A stretch of 64,000 bases of DNA from Scalesia atractyloides (taxonomy: Eukaryota; Streptophyta; Magnoliopsida; Asterales; Asteraceae): contig CAMTDV010000013.1 in NCBI GenBank assembly GCA_947069175.1, positions 31,385,725 to 31,449,724 on the forward strand, written 5' to 3'. The position numbers and the translations under genes are program-made. The notes below the pieces were generated by a model. It was not told the origin of the DNA and made no database searches. It was given only the letters and a program-made list of their open reading frames with translations. Below, in pieces: positions 11,237 through 22,260 of the stretch (within the stretch, counting starts at the first letter, position 1; every line of letters begins with the position of its first letter).

Positions 11237-13330
11237 TTGAACTATTTATGTGTGCAGGTCAAGAAAACATCTTTCTCTCTGTTTCACAATATATATTGTC
11301 TACTTGATGAATCTATTCTGGAGATTGCTGCTTATCAAGATGTGTTAGATTTTTTTAGCAGAATCCCGATTACTAAAGCGCTCACTGATCGTCATACAAC
11401 ATATAGATCTCATGTCGAATATTTTTGGAACGCGACAGAGTTTGATGCTCAAGAGAATGCGATAGTTCCTGCTGTGAAGATAGACGATGAGGATATACAG
11501 GTGAAGATTACGAAAGATTTGATCAGGAAGGTTTTGGATTTTAAAGATAATGAAGACGATCCAACAGGGTTTTCGGAGCATATGGTAAAGGGATGTTTCT
11601 ACCGAATGGGTTATGCCGGTTTTGTGAATGCAACTCCTTTCAAGAAGGGTAACCTTAGCGTGCCATTTCGATACATTGCACATGTTGTTATTCACGCTTT
11701 GAGTCATCGAAAAGGAGGGTTTGATGATTTGGTCGATTACCAAATGTGTATGATTACTGCATTGGTTCTGAATCTGCCATATAACTTTTCAAAGGTTATA
11801 TTCACACAGATGGTGCAAAATATATAGAGGGAAAAGTTCTTGCAGTACCCACGTTTTATACAGATGCTGCTAGATCACCTACACCCGAACTTGAAGAAGA
11901 AAAAGGATGACGTGTTAAAGCTTGAACACATGGATGTCTCGACTCTCAAGAAGATGAATTTGCATTTAAAGACATTCCCAAATGCCAAGCCAGTTTTTGG
12001 TGCTATTATTGACAAAGATTACATTGCTTCGACTCCAGGAAAATGGAGAAAGGAAGAGAGTGGGGATGAGAATGAGGAGTTGACTGCGCTAAACAGTTTT
12101 GTTGCTAAGCGTAGTTCTTGGTTTGTGAAAGATGGAGAAAAGAATGCAAAAAGAAAGGCGATAACTACATCTTCTACTTCTACATCTTAAAAGAAAAAGC
12201 AAGCAGTTGAAAGTTATGGGTTAAGAGATGAACCAGAAATTGAAGAAAATATTGAAGATATTGCTGCAGACATTGAGACGTAAGCGTTTGGTGTAGATAA
12301 AGTGGTTGAAGACGCATCGTCTTCTAGAACTAATTCTGAAGATAGAAGAGACGGTGAAGAAAGAGAGCCAAAAAGATAGAAGCAAAGCGTCTTGCTGAGA
12401 AAAAGAGAAAAGCTGAAGAGAAAAAACGCAAAGCGATAGGAGAGGACGACACAACGTATATACCTTCGGGTTTAGACTATGACACTCTTGTACGCACACC
12501 AGCAAAGAAAAAGACACGACATTTCAAGCGCCAAGCAGCTAGAAGCTCTAAGTCTCCTACTGTTATATCCAAAGAGACAGTGCAAGAGCAGTCGATTGAA
12601 GAAGAGGTTGTTATTGAACCAACTCCGCAAATTACATCATCTCCACCAAGATAATCTGCACCACAATCACCACCTCGACAGGCTACTCCTCAGCCGTCAC
12701 CACAACCAACACCACGACAGGCTACACCGTAGCCACCACTGCATACTTCGCAGCCCCAGTCTCACTTTGACTTCGACTTTGATTTTGGGGATATTCCAGG
12801 GGGCGAAGACTTTACTACAGACATGTTTAACGACCCGCGATTGAAGAACTACGGAAACAAGTCTTGTTAAACACTGTCAAAATTACGGAGTTATAGGAGC
12901 AGCTTAATGTGCTTAATGAAGATAAACAACAACTAGAAGCCATGCTCGCCAGCATTGTGTCAGAGAATGAACGTTTACAACTCCGAATGGTTGAATAGGA
13001 GGAGGAACGTTTTAGAAGTGATAGAAGAATGAATCTGTTTGAGAAATTTCTGACGAAAAAGCTGGGAGTTAATATAGCTGCGGAGATTGATGAGATTGAA
13101 CGCGCAGAGGCCAAAGAGCGTATAGCTGAACGAGAGAGTCTTGCTAAAGAACTATCAGATGCACAAGGCAAAGGAAAAGCGGAAGTTGTAGAGGATCCCG
13201 TAAACATCGCAACTGAGCTAGAAGCTGAATCTGTGCCAGTTATTACTGATATCGTGTTGTATACAGTCCCGGATAAGTTTATTCTGATAGGAAAGCCTAA
13301 GGATGTGGATATAGACATGACAGATCTATC
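11237..13330 (+). pseudogene. Third ORF of the Copia element (env-position), part 1
   Basis: The open frame at 11237-11827 continues in the same frame at 11840-12190 across a TAG. It encodes a globular region with ALTDRHTTYRSHVEYFWN and IHALSHRKGGFDDLVDYQM, which I recognise from third ORFs of Asteraceae Copia elements. It then becomes Lys/Glu-rich, Pro/Gln-rich (12640-12740) and coiled-coil-like (12840-13200, Glu/Leu/Lys heptads; open at 13029-13334 with a stop supplied by the inserted LTR). No transmembrane segment or signal peptide is visible, so 'env' refers to position only. Several stops sit at expected Gln or Arg codons. Confidence 0.65.
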
Positions 13331-14106
13331 ATAGGCCGCCGCTCCCCATTACATTATGAGCGTTGAGCTGTTCCCCATTACATTATGAGCGTGAACCGGG
13401 CGTTGCCAACATACGATCGGCTCCGTTTGATTGAGCCTTGATCGCACAGACATTCATCATAGGCCGTCCGTTCCCCATTACATTATGAGCGTGAACGTGA
13501 CGTTGCCAACATATACAGTTTCATTCATGTTATATATTCATGTAAGTTGATATGTTATTGTATGTTATAGTTTGTGGTTGTTATTATTATTGTATGATTA
13601 TTTACATTTGCTCACATATGACTATTGCACAATTTTTCCATGAAAAAGATAATAAGAAATCAATAATAAATGTTTATCTAACAAGGTTCACTCGCCAACT
13701 TATGTTGACACAAAAACCCCTATTTTTACACATGATACAGGTAATCCAGCTGCAGCAAGAAACACATAGGATTGGCTTAGAAGAATAAACTGGTTTAGGG
13801 CTTGGATAGTTTAGTTGATTATTCTTCTTTGTATTTGTATGAACATGTTTGGATTATTGAGGATGTAATTTTGACTTAAATAAATATGAAACATATTAGT
13901 AAATATCATGAGCTTTGGTGATAACCCAATTATGCCCGACTCTTATTCCGCTGCGAGTCGGGGTGTGACACGGCCAACTCTTCCGCAACTGAGCTAGAAG
14001 CTGAATTTGTGCCAGTTATTACTGATATCGTGTTGTATATAGTCCCGGATAAGTTTATTCTGATTGGAAAGCCTAAGGATGTGGATATAGACATGACAGA
14101 TCTATC
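13208..14106 (+). repeat. 123-bp direct duplication of third ORF flanking an LTR fragment
   Basis: 13208-13330 and 13984-14106 are the same third-ORF segment (CGCAACTGAG...AGATCTATC) with about three base differences. They flank 640 bp of Gypsy LTR plus a 13-bp filler CGGCCAACTCTTC. The duplication is far longer than an integrase target duplication (5 bp), so it points to repair or template switching rather than normal insertion. Confidence 0.85.
13331..13970 (+). mobile_element. 3' terminal fragment of Gypsy LTR
   Basis: Nearly identical to 17072-17710, the last 640 bp of the large Gypsy 5' LTR, ending in GGGTGTGACA. It starts inside the LTR within the sequence ATCATAGGCC, so there is no left terminus and no 5-bp TSD. 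It retains the GGCCGCCGCTCC stretch that the 3' LTR copy at 23709 lacks, so it is closer in structure to the 5' LTR. Confidence 0.88.
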
Positions 14107-15057
14107 TGCAAGACATCGAGAATGGCTACTGAAAAAGAAGTTAGAGAAAGAGATCGAGGCAGCGGTTAATGAATTTGATGAAGAAGCCGAGAAAGAGGAT
14201 GAAGATTTAGATGATGTATTATCTGGTGATTCTGATTCTGATAATGGTGATGATGATAATGTAGGTAGTTCGGGAATTCGTGTAACCGAATCTGGTTTAA
14301 ATGAATAGATTGATTATTCAGTGTATTTAGACGATTCTGCAAATCAAACGACCGAGGAAGGTGATAAGGACATAACTGAAGGTCCTTCTGATGCTCAGCA
14401 GGCATGAATCTTCTCGGTAACTGATACATCTACCGTTCTTGTCGTGTCTAAGCCAAAGATTTTTTTATCTTGAGCATGATGTTGAGGAGGGAGAATTTAT
14501 CCACAGCTACACCAAGGAAGAGATTGCAAAAATGTTAAGCGTGGATGAAGAAAAGTTTGAATTTGATTTCGAAGATGAGCTGAATGAGATTAATGCTTTC
14601 GAGCCAAATGATTATGTCTTCGAACATGTTGAAGAAGCTAATGATTATGATCGAGTTGTCGTGGAGAATGATTCTGATGACGATGTTTCTAATCTTGCCA
14701 ATCAGGGTACAGATGACTCCCCAACTTTCACTGAACTGTTTGCAGCCGAAAATGCCGATGTGCTGAAACGAAAAGTCAAAGAAGCTGCTAAACAGGGAAC
14801 AATTCCTCAACAGTTGAATAGAGATGAAATTGCTGAAATGAGGAAGAAGTGGTTCAAGAGTTCACCAGTGGAACGAAAGTTCAAGCGTCCCTTAGCGTTC
14901 TTTACACGCGATGCAGATATTTCTCTGGGGGACATTATCAGCTGGGGGTGGATCGAAGAACTTAACGTTTATGCAATCAAAAGGGAGTTTGGAATCCAAT
15001 ACTTCAGATATTTGGCGACCTCAAATCCTTGCCTTATTGGGATATCAAAGAGCTAGT
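13984..15057 (+). pseudogene. Third ORF of the Copia element, part 2
   Basis: Coding sequence resumes after the LTR fragment. A helical Lys/Glu-rich part is followed by a strongly acidic Asp/Ser/Gly stretch (14170-14260) and the frame 14439-15056 with FEDELNEINAFE, REDA-type acidic runs and the basic motif RKKWFKSSPVERKFKRP. A stop region at 14308-14440 breaks it. The Gypsy element is inserted at its end. The 5-bp duplication CTAGT (15053-15057) belongs to this coding sequence. Confidence 0.6.
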
Positions 15058-15240
15058 TGTAACATTTGTCAAAAACGGGTTTTCCAAACCCGCTTCGTTT
15101 GTAATCGAATATCAAGTTATAAATGTTTCGTTGCGTATTTATGTTGATTTTACTTTTGAACGATGCATAATTAATAAACAAACTAGAATATAAAAGCTAT
15201 AATTGATAAAAAGTAAAAATAAAATAAACAAAATGAAAAA

Positions 15241-15322
15241 CAGGCTGCCGGGACTCGAACCCGGGTCAGCCGAAAAGGCAACGACTTAACACGCACACTT
15301 ATAACCACTCCGCCACTTGATG
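15241..15322 (-). other. Antisense tRNA-like module in Gypsy LTR
   Basis: On the - strand GTGGCGGAGTGGTTA resembles a class II (Ser/Leu) A box. It is followed about 40 nt later by a perfect T-arm-like CCGGGTTCGAGTCCCGG (5-bp stem, 7-nt loop). It lacks a pairing acceptor stem, so it is a tRNA-like sequence or pseudogene rather than a working tRNA. The same orientation and position are kept at 4369-4427 in the solo LTR. Confidence 0.65.
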
Positions 15323-16148
15323 TTTTCTGTTAGTTCTAGGAATCAATTAAATCTTATGTTCAACCATGAATCAACCGGTTTACGCCAACTGTAACCGTAA
15401 TCGGTTTCCAAACGTCCAAAAACGTTTGAGTGTTCGCGGTTTTCTGAGAATAACCGATACACCGACACCTTCAATCAATTTAGTCTTGAATGGACTTGAA
15501 TTCATGTGGTGATCGGTTTTAATAACCGAAAATCTGCACTTCCTGAATTACTCCAACCATAGCCCCCTCTCGCGACTCAAACTCATCCGCAGAACCTTCA
15601 ATTTCACTTTCGCTCTACTTTCAGTTCGTCGGAAAAGCTTTTTGAACTCGCCGGACTTTCGCCGGAAAACCGTGTCTTCCATCAAATCAGTAAGTCTCTC
15701 AATTCTTTCATCGTCTATCAGTTGTTGAGCTTTTGCTAACTCAAACCCTTCAATCAGAATCAGTTTCAGACGATGATATCGGATAATTAACTCTCGCCGG
15801 AAAACTTCTGAAAGTTCCCAATTCTCGCTGTGAAACGGTATAGCCTTTTAAACCTTCTGGTAATTCTTGTTCAGTGCTTCAATTCCGCATTTAGCTAATC
15901 AAAATTGTTAATCTGTCCGCTCAGACGAAATCCGTAAAAACAGAGCCGACGACTTCGCCGGAATTCTGAGATAGATCGTTTCTCCGGTATGTTTACTTCC
16001 GAAATCTTCTCTGCCATTTCATTTTAGTCATTTGAATGTTTGTCAATCGAATTAAACAAGAAACAGTAGAGTAATCGTAGTCTGTGATATTGTAACGAAG
16101 AAGGTGAAGTTAGTTGTTTATAAGTTTAATATAAATTGGATATTATCT

Positions 16149-16226
16149 CGGGTTAGACACACAGTCCAGCGGTGGACTGTGTGCGCACATATATCACACG
16201 CTGCGAGTTCGATCCTTGACACACAC
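16149..16226 (+). other. tRNA-like module 1 in Gypsy LTR
   Basis: CGGGTTAGACAC leader, hairpin CACACAGTCCA/TGGACTGTGTG around GCGG (A-box-like), then GCGAGTTCGATCC (B-box-like). Confidence 0.7.
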
Positions 16227-16318
16227 GTATGCTCCGTAATAAAAATGTTTTCTTTTTCTAACTGAACCGGATTAACTCACTGAAGTTGTTAAGTATAATA
16301 AAAATCGGTATATTAACC

Positions 16319-16399
16319 AGGTTAGACACACAGTCCAGCGGTGGACTGTGTGCAACACTAACCCACAGGTCCCGGGTTCGAGACCTGTTGCACACTCCG
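16319..16399 (+). other. tRNA-like module 2 in Gypsy LTR
   Basis: Same hairpin as module 1, 170 bp further on, with B box CCGGGTTCGAGACC. CAGGTC and GACCTG on either side of the B box can pair. Confidence 0.7.
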
Positions 16400-16486
16400 G
16401 TTCGATGATTAAAACCCTTTTTGAAAATAAAAGAATTTTGAATAAACTAAAATAGTATATAAATATAATTAAAAACAGAATTATTT

Positions 16487-16568
16487 CGGGTTAGACACGT
16501 AGCTCAGTTGGTAGAGCTGCGTGCACGCGTACGGGAGGTCTCGGGTTCGAGCCTTACCCGGCACACAC
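16487..16568 (+). other. tRNA-like module 3 in Gypsy LTR
   Basis: CGGGTTAGACAC leader, near-consensus A box TAGCTCAGTTGGTAGAGC within a stem (CACGTAGCTC/GAGCTGCGTG), and B box GGGTTCGAGCC about 30 nt later. A/B spacing fits RNA polymerase III internal promoters. It starts 168 bp after module 2. Confidence 0.75.
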
Positions 16569-17082
16569 TTACACTTTAACAAACGGTCAAACGGTCAACT
16601 GTCCCGGTCAACGGTCAATGGTCAACGCAAAAGTCAACTTTTTTTTATATTTTTATTTATTTATTTAGTTTAAAAACCAATTAAAAATACTTAAAAATAA
16701 TGTTTTTAAAGATAGATAATAGCCTTAAACTCACGAAAATATATATAAAAATCTTATTAAAATTATTAATAAAATCCACTCATTTACCATACTTCCCGTT
16801 ATTATTTAGGTTAGTTAAGTCTCGTCGATCAATCCTCCAAACTCGTGCGCATTTCATCATCTTCAACCGAACGCACCCAATGTGAGTGAATCTCTACAAA
16901 TTCCCCGTTTTAATCACGTTTTTGGGGTGTATCATGTGTCTTACCATTTATTATATTTAAATCATTGTGCATACATCATATCCATGAACAAATGTGTATT
17001 CAACTTGTATCAACTGTTTGTGTGGTTATTGTTTAGATTTAATTTATCATTTTCAGTACATACATTATCATAGGCCGCCGCT

Positions 17083-17230
17083 CCCCATTACATTATGAGC
17101 GTTGAGCTGTTCCCCATTACATTATGAGCGTGAACCGGGCGTTGCCAACATACGATCGGCTCCGTTTGATTGAGCCTTGATCACACAGACATTCATCATA
17201 GGCCGTCCGTTCCCCGTTACATTATGAGCG
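17083..17230 (+). repeat. Short repeats in terminal LTR block
   Basis: CCCCATTACATTATGAGCG occurs at 17083-17101 and 17112-17130, and at 17212-17230 with one change. Each is followed by TTGA or TGAA, and two continue with CGTTGCCAACATA. The same trio is at 13346 onward; the 3' LTR at 23709 has lost part of the first. Confidence 0.8.
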
Positions 17231-17713
17231 TGAACGTGACGTTGCCAACATATACAGTTTCATTCATGTTATATATTCATGCAAGTTGATATGTTATTGT
17301 ATGTTATAGTTTGTGGTTGTTATTGTTATTGTATGATTATTTACATTTGCTCACATATGACTATTGCACAATTTTTCCATGAAAAAGATAATAAGAAATC
17401 AATAATAAATGTTTATCTAACAAGGTTCACTCGCCAACTTATGTTGACCCAAAAACCCCTATTTTTACACATGATACAGGTAATCCAGCTGCAGCAAGAA
17501 ACACATAGGATTGGCTTAGAAGAGTAAGCTGGTTTAGAGCTTGGATAGTTTAGTTGATTATTCTTCTTTGTATTTGTATGAACATGTTTGGATTATTGAG
17601 GATGTAATTTTGACTTAAATAAATATGAAACATATTAGTAAATATCATGAGCTTTGGTGATAACCCAATTATGCCCCGACTCTTATTCCGTTGCGGGTCG
17701 GGGTGTGACAGAT

Positions 17714-17730
17714 TGGTATCAGAGCCATGA
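17714..17730 (+). promoter_or_regulatory. Primer binding site (initiator Met tRNA)
   Basis: TGGTATCAGAGCCATGA starts three bases after the LTR end. TGGTATCAGAGC is the usual plant PBS complementary to the 3' end of initiator methionine tRNA, which primes minus-strand synthesis. Confidence 0.92.
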
Positions 17731-18525
17731 CTATAGGGATATAGGATAGGTTATTAGACCCTTAGAGCCTATACTATAGTTGATTAGAATTTTTAAAATT
17801 TTTTTGTGTTACATGCCAAATTTCATGATGTTTATATGTTTTATGTTTAATGTTACATTCAATGTTATGCAAGCATGTTCATAAGTACATACTATTATAT
17901 AATGCCTATCATGAATCATATTCTCATAACATATCATATCCATGAGAGCACACACCACATCATTTTCATGATTGTTTTTACAATGATTTTTGTATTTTCA
18001 AATCACATCAAAGTGAGTTCTCATGGCGGGCATGTAGTAACTGGAAGGGTACAAGTACCGGTAGTCGGAACGTCCTGTCTAGGCTTGGCATTCGTATAAA
18101 TCCAAAATAAAGGATCAGTTTGCCTACCTGGGGACTAACGATGAGAGTACGAAGTACCTATTAGGCCAAAGCATGCTATACCAAACGTCGTGTGAGTTAA
18201 CCCCACTTTGAGTTGTCATTGTGTCTACACCTGGACACATTCCGACCATACATCTCGTAAACATATTTCATGGTTTTCATTCGGGTGATCCGAGTGTTAA
18301 ACCGCCAATACTAATGTGAATCCTACCAAGCCAATAGTCATGGGGGCCCACATGACTATACAGGTGAAGGTATGGGGGACATTTGAGGCCCAACATGAGC
18401 AAACCCAAGACATCCTATGGATGTAGTTGCATTATTGATATTTATGTTATTTTCATTTTCTTTAAGACACATGACACCTAAAAAGACTCCATAAACTCAC
18501 AATCTTCATATATATGTTCCTGTAG
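17731..18525 (+). other. Gypsy leader (untranslated)
   Basis: No ORF of note. The part around 18020-18420 (GGAACGTCCTGTC, GGCCAAAGCATG) recurs in inverted orientation at 28980-29345, showing that a second copy of this family left its leader there. Confidence 0.75.
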
Positions 18526-19564
18526 ATGTCGGCTAGGCAACAACGAGGGGGGTAGAAAATCAGGAAGGTCACATGAACGCTTGGCCACTCAAATCGCAAA
18601 ACAAATGGCCGCGGTACTTCCTGACATTGTGGTTCAGGTACAACAAGCTCTCGCCACAAATCCCCCCAATCCTCCCCAGCAAGAAGACCAGAACATCGGC
18701 AACCCTCCTACAAACAAGTGCTCATATAAACATTTCAAGTCTTGCGATCCTCCGAAATTTGAAGGGACCGAAGGTGTCACTGCTCTCCTCCACTGGTTTG
18801 AGGAAATGGAAAACACCTTCCTCAACTGCGATTGTCCCGAGGATCGCAAGGTACGATACGCAACCGGGAGACTATTTGGGGTAGCTCTTACCTGGTGGAA
18901 TACTGAAAAGGGTAAGAGAGGAATCGAAGATGCAATGGCCTTAACGTGGGAGGAGTTAAGGGAAATCACGACGAGACGATTCTGTCCTAGAAGTGAGATT
19001 AAAAAGTTAGAGGACGAATTTCATTCATTGAAGCAAAAGGAGGGAGATCATACTTCCTACAATAAGAGCTTTTTAGAGTTGAACCAGATGGTCCCTAACT
19101 TGTTCACCCCAGTTTACCGTTTAGTCGAGCATTATATTCGAGGTCTTCCCTCGAAAATTCAAGATTCAGTTCTCAACACTTCGCCAGCAACACTTGAAGC
19201 TGCTATGGAACTAGCTACTGAACTGACCGAGAATCGAATTCGCAACGGTAAATTTAAAGAGGAGAAAAAGAAAGCCCCCGTTGAGGGCCAAACTTCAAAC
19301 CATTCCACATCCTCCTCTAAGTTTGCTAACAAGAGGAAACATAACACCAGAAACTTCGCTGTCACACAAACCAATTACCCTATCCCTGCTGTACCCATTA
19401 CCCAAGTTGCCCCCTCACCTGCACCATATAAAAGGCCATACTCTGGCCCATTACCAAAATGCAACCGTTGCCAATACCATCACTTTCCTGATCATCCCTG
19501 CCAACATTGCACCGGCTGTGGTCGCGCAGGTCACACTGTTCAAACCTGTCGCATACCTCAGTGA
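18526..19564 (+). pseudogene. Gypsy gag with zinc knuckle, frameshifted near its start
   Basis: The likely start is the ATG at 18526 (MSARQQRGG). A run of six G at 18547-18552 shifts the frame into a TAG; one base fewer would leave it open, so a single-base expansion is the likely break. From about 18554 the frame is open to the TGA at 19562-19564. It contains the Retrotrans_gag core (CDPPKFEGTEGVTALLHWFE, ALTWWNTEK, RFCPRSEIKKLEDEF) and Cys/His clusters near residues 295-325 ending CTGCGRAGHTVQTC. The Gag core assembles the particle and the knuckle binds RNA. Confidence 0.88.
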
Positions 19565-21166
19565 ATGAACCGCCACCAGCCCTCAACTCAAACCCACCAT
19601 CAAATAATGGGTCAAGCCCAACAACCCCTACTACTACAACCTACCCAACATTTAGCCCAATCATACTACCAACCCAACTATCCCATGGTGAAACCTATGC
19701 GGGCTTGCTACAATTGTGGAGACCCAAACCACTTTAGAAACACTTGTCCACGTTTGGTGAACATTATACATGCTCAAGCCCAAGCAAATCCGGTGAATCA
19801 AGCTAACCAAGCTCCTCCACCTGCAAGAGGAAGAGCTTTCAACAACAACGCTAATCAGGATAGAGCTGACAGCAATGTGGTTAACGGTACGTTCCTTATC
19901 AATGGTAGTTATGCATCCATGTTGTTTGATACTGGCGCGGATAAAAGTTTTGTGTCCTTAGAGTTTGAACCGATCCTAAACCAAATTCGTGATAAGCTCA
20001 TGGAATCCATAACAGTAGAAGTTGCTGACGGAAAACCGGTCTCATTAAACTCTATTATATGCAATTGTACTCTCACTTTAAACGATCACAATTTTCTAGT
20101 TGACCTCATTCCTATGAAGTTGGGAAGCTTTGACATTATAATTGGTATGGACTGGCTCAGTCAACATCAGGCTGAAGTTGTATGCCGCGAAAAGTTTATA
20201 CGCATTCCTCTTGCAAACGGTCAGACTCTACGAATCTTTGGAGAAACCTCATCGAAAGGGCTCAGATTAATGTCCTGTCTTCAGGCTCGAAAATATCTCC
20301 GCAAGAATTATGTCGCATTTTTAACCCATGTCGCCAAAAAGGGAACCATGGAGAAGAAACTTGAAGACATCCCAGTAGTAAAAGATTTTCCGCAAGTTTT
20401 TCCTGACGACATTTCAGGACTTCCTCCCGTGAGAGAAGTCGAATTTCGCATCGATCTTATACCTGGTGCTACACCAGTTGCAAAGTCTCCTTATAGGTTA
20501 GCCCCATCCGAAATGCAAGAGCTAGCCAGTCAATTGCAAGAGTTGACTGACAAAGGATTTATACGTCCTAGCTCCTCGCCTTGGGGTGCACCTGTCCTTT
20601 TTGTGAAGAAGAAAGATGGAACGTTTCGCATGTGCATCGACTACAGAGAACTCAATAAGTTAACGATCAAGAATCGCTATCCATTACCTCGCATTGATGA
20701 TCTTCTTGACCAACTTCAAGGCGCCAGCTGTTTTTCAAAAATCAACCTTCGTTCTGGTTGTCATCAACTTAGAGTACATGAAGAAGACGTCCCAAAGACC
20801 GCCTTCCGAACTCGTTATGGACATTATGAATTCATGGTCATGCCATTTTGTTTAACCAACGCTCCAGCTGTCTTCATGGATCTGATGAACAGAGTCTGCA
20901 AACCCTATCTCGATCGTTTTGTTATAGTCTTCATCGACGACATCCTCATTTATTCAAAGTCTAAGTCTGATCATGAACGGCACCTTCGACTCATCCTTAC
21001 AATCTTAGAGAATGAAAAGCTTTACGCCAAATTCTCCAAATGCGAATTCTGGTTAAAAGAGGTACAATTCCTTGGACATGTCGTTAATGACAAGGGAATA
21101 CATGTCGACCCCTCAAAGATCAAAGCAGTACAAGAATGGCAAGCGCCACTACACCAACCGAAGTAA
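19565..21166 (+). pseudogene. Gypsy second knuckle, protease and reverse transcriptase
   Basis: Same frame as gag, separated only by the TGA at 19562-19564. Order: CCHC knuckle CYNCGDPNHFRNTC, protease LFDTGADKSF (D-T-G-A), then RT with SPWGAPVLFVKKKDG, CIDYRELN, NRYPLPRIDDL and catalytic FIDDILIYS. The position where plant Gypsy RT normally has DLRSGYHQ reads INLRSGCHQ, so the first catalytic Asp region is altered (Asp to Asn). A one-base loss near 21147 shifts the frame and ends this ORF at 21164-21166. Confidence 0.9.
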
Positions 21167-22260
21167 GATCATTCCTTGGTTTGGCTGGTTATTATCGCCG
21201 TTTCATTTCAAATTTCTCCCGCATTGCTGTACCACTCACGGCTTTAACTCATAAAGGAAAACCCTTCATATGGGGACCCAAACAAGAAGAGGCCTTCCAA
21301 ACCTTTAAACAAAAACTCTGTGATGCACCAATTCTCACTCTTCCTGAAGGTTGTGATGACTTCGTGGTTTATTGCGATGCGTCAGGGCAAGGACTAGGCT
21401 GTGTTCTAATGCAAAGAGGAAAGGTGATAGCTTATGCTTCTAGGCAACTCAAAACTCATGAGAAGAACTACACCACCCACGACCTAGAACTTGGAGCCGT
21501 TGTGTTCGCTCTTAAGATATGGAGACATTATCTCTACGGTACTAAGTGTGAAATATACACTGACCACAAGAGTCTTCAACATATCTTCAACCAAAAGGAG
21601 TTAAACATGAGGCAACGAAGATGGGTCGAACTTTTAAATGACTACGACTGTGAAATTCGGTACCACCCTGGCAAGGCAAACGTGGTGGCTGATGCACTCA
21701 GTCGAAAGGGTTATGCGAACTCCATTCGTCTTCTATGTTCGCAAATCATAACCGACATCAAAGATCAAATTCGAGAAGCCCAACATGTTTCAATAACTGA
21801 AGACGACGTACGAAAGGAGCTGTCCTGTGAAGCTGAACTTAAAGTTGAAACTAAAGCTAACGGTATTCTGTACTATCTAGATCGTATATGGATTCCTGAA
21901 CACAACAACCTTCGTGAATTCCTTATGAATGAGGCACACAAAACACGATACTCTATACACCCAGGAGCCGACAAGATGTATCAAGACCTTCGATACACCT
22001 ACTGGTGGCCTGGAATGAAAAAGGATATTGCTGTTTTTGTTTCCAAGTGCCTAACATGTTCCAAGGTAAAAGCTGAACATCAAAGACCCTCAGGACTTCT
22101 GGTCCAACCTGAAATACCTGTATGGAAGTGGGAAAACATAACCATGGACTTCATTACCGGGTTACCTCGCACTTCTGGTGGGTATGACACTATATGGGTA
22201 ATCATTGATCGTCTTACAAAATCAGCTCACTTTATTCCAATCCGCCAACTAACTTCATCC
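21136..22260 (+). pseudogene. Gypsy RNase H and truncated integrase
   Basis: Continues the polyprotein in the +1-shifted frame: EVRSFLGLAGYYRRFI (RT connection), RNase H with YCDASGQGLGCVLMQ, YTDHKSLQHIF and NVVADALSRK, then the integrase zinc domain (HPGADKMYQDLRYTYWWPGM...CLTCSKVKAEH) and the first core Asp in ITMDFITGLP. The sequence stops being pol at about 22260. The second Asp and the Glu of the D-D-E triad are deleted, so no active integrase could be made. The residues encoded past 22260 come from LTR DNA. Confidence 0.9.

Larger units (their letters stand above)
15058..17710 (+). repeat. 5' LTR of the Gypsy element (2653 bp)
   Basis: Starts TGTAACATTTG and ends GGGTGTGACA, immediately followed by the primer binding site. 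Contents in order: an antisense tRNA-like module, a GCCGG-rich stretch (15600-16000), three sense tRNA-like modules at near-constant spacing, a GGTCAAC-rich run (16580-16640), a block with three CCCCATTACATTATGAGCG repeats, and the conserved terminal 450 bp. No long ORF is convincing. Confidence 0.93.

Noticed and set aside
16149..16568. Functional tRNA genes or CRISPR-like array
   Set aside because: No acceptor stem or complete cloverleaf is visible, and the regular repeats belong to a plant LTR; CRISPR does not apply to this genome.
16700..17073. Open frames shared by both Gypsy LTRs (also 17279-17527, 23361-23753)
   Set aside because: Shared because the LTRs are copies; hydrophobic AT-rich translations without a conserved motif, interrupted in the third copy.
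17875..18099. 74-codon open frame in the Gypsy leader
   Set aside because: His/Ile/Met-rich AT-driven translation before gag; no domain and not preserved in the inverted leader copy.
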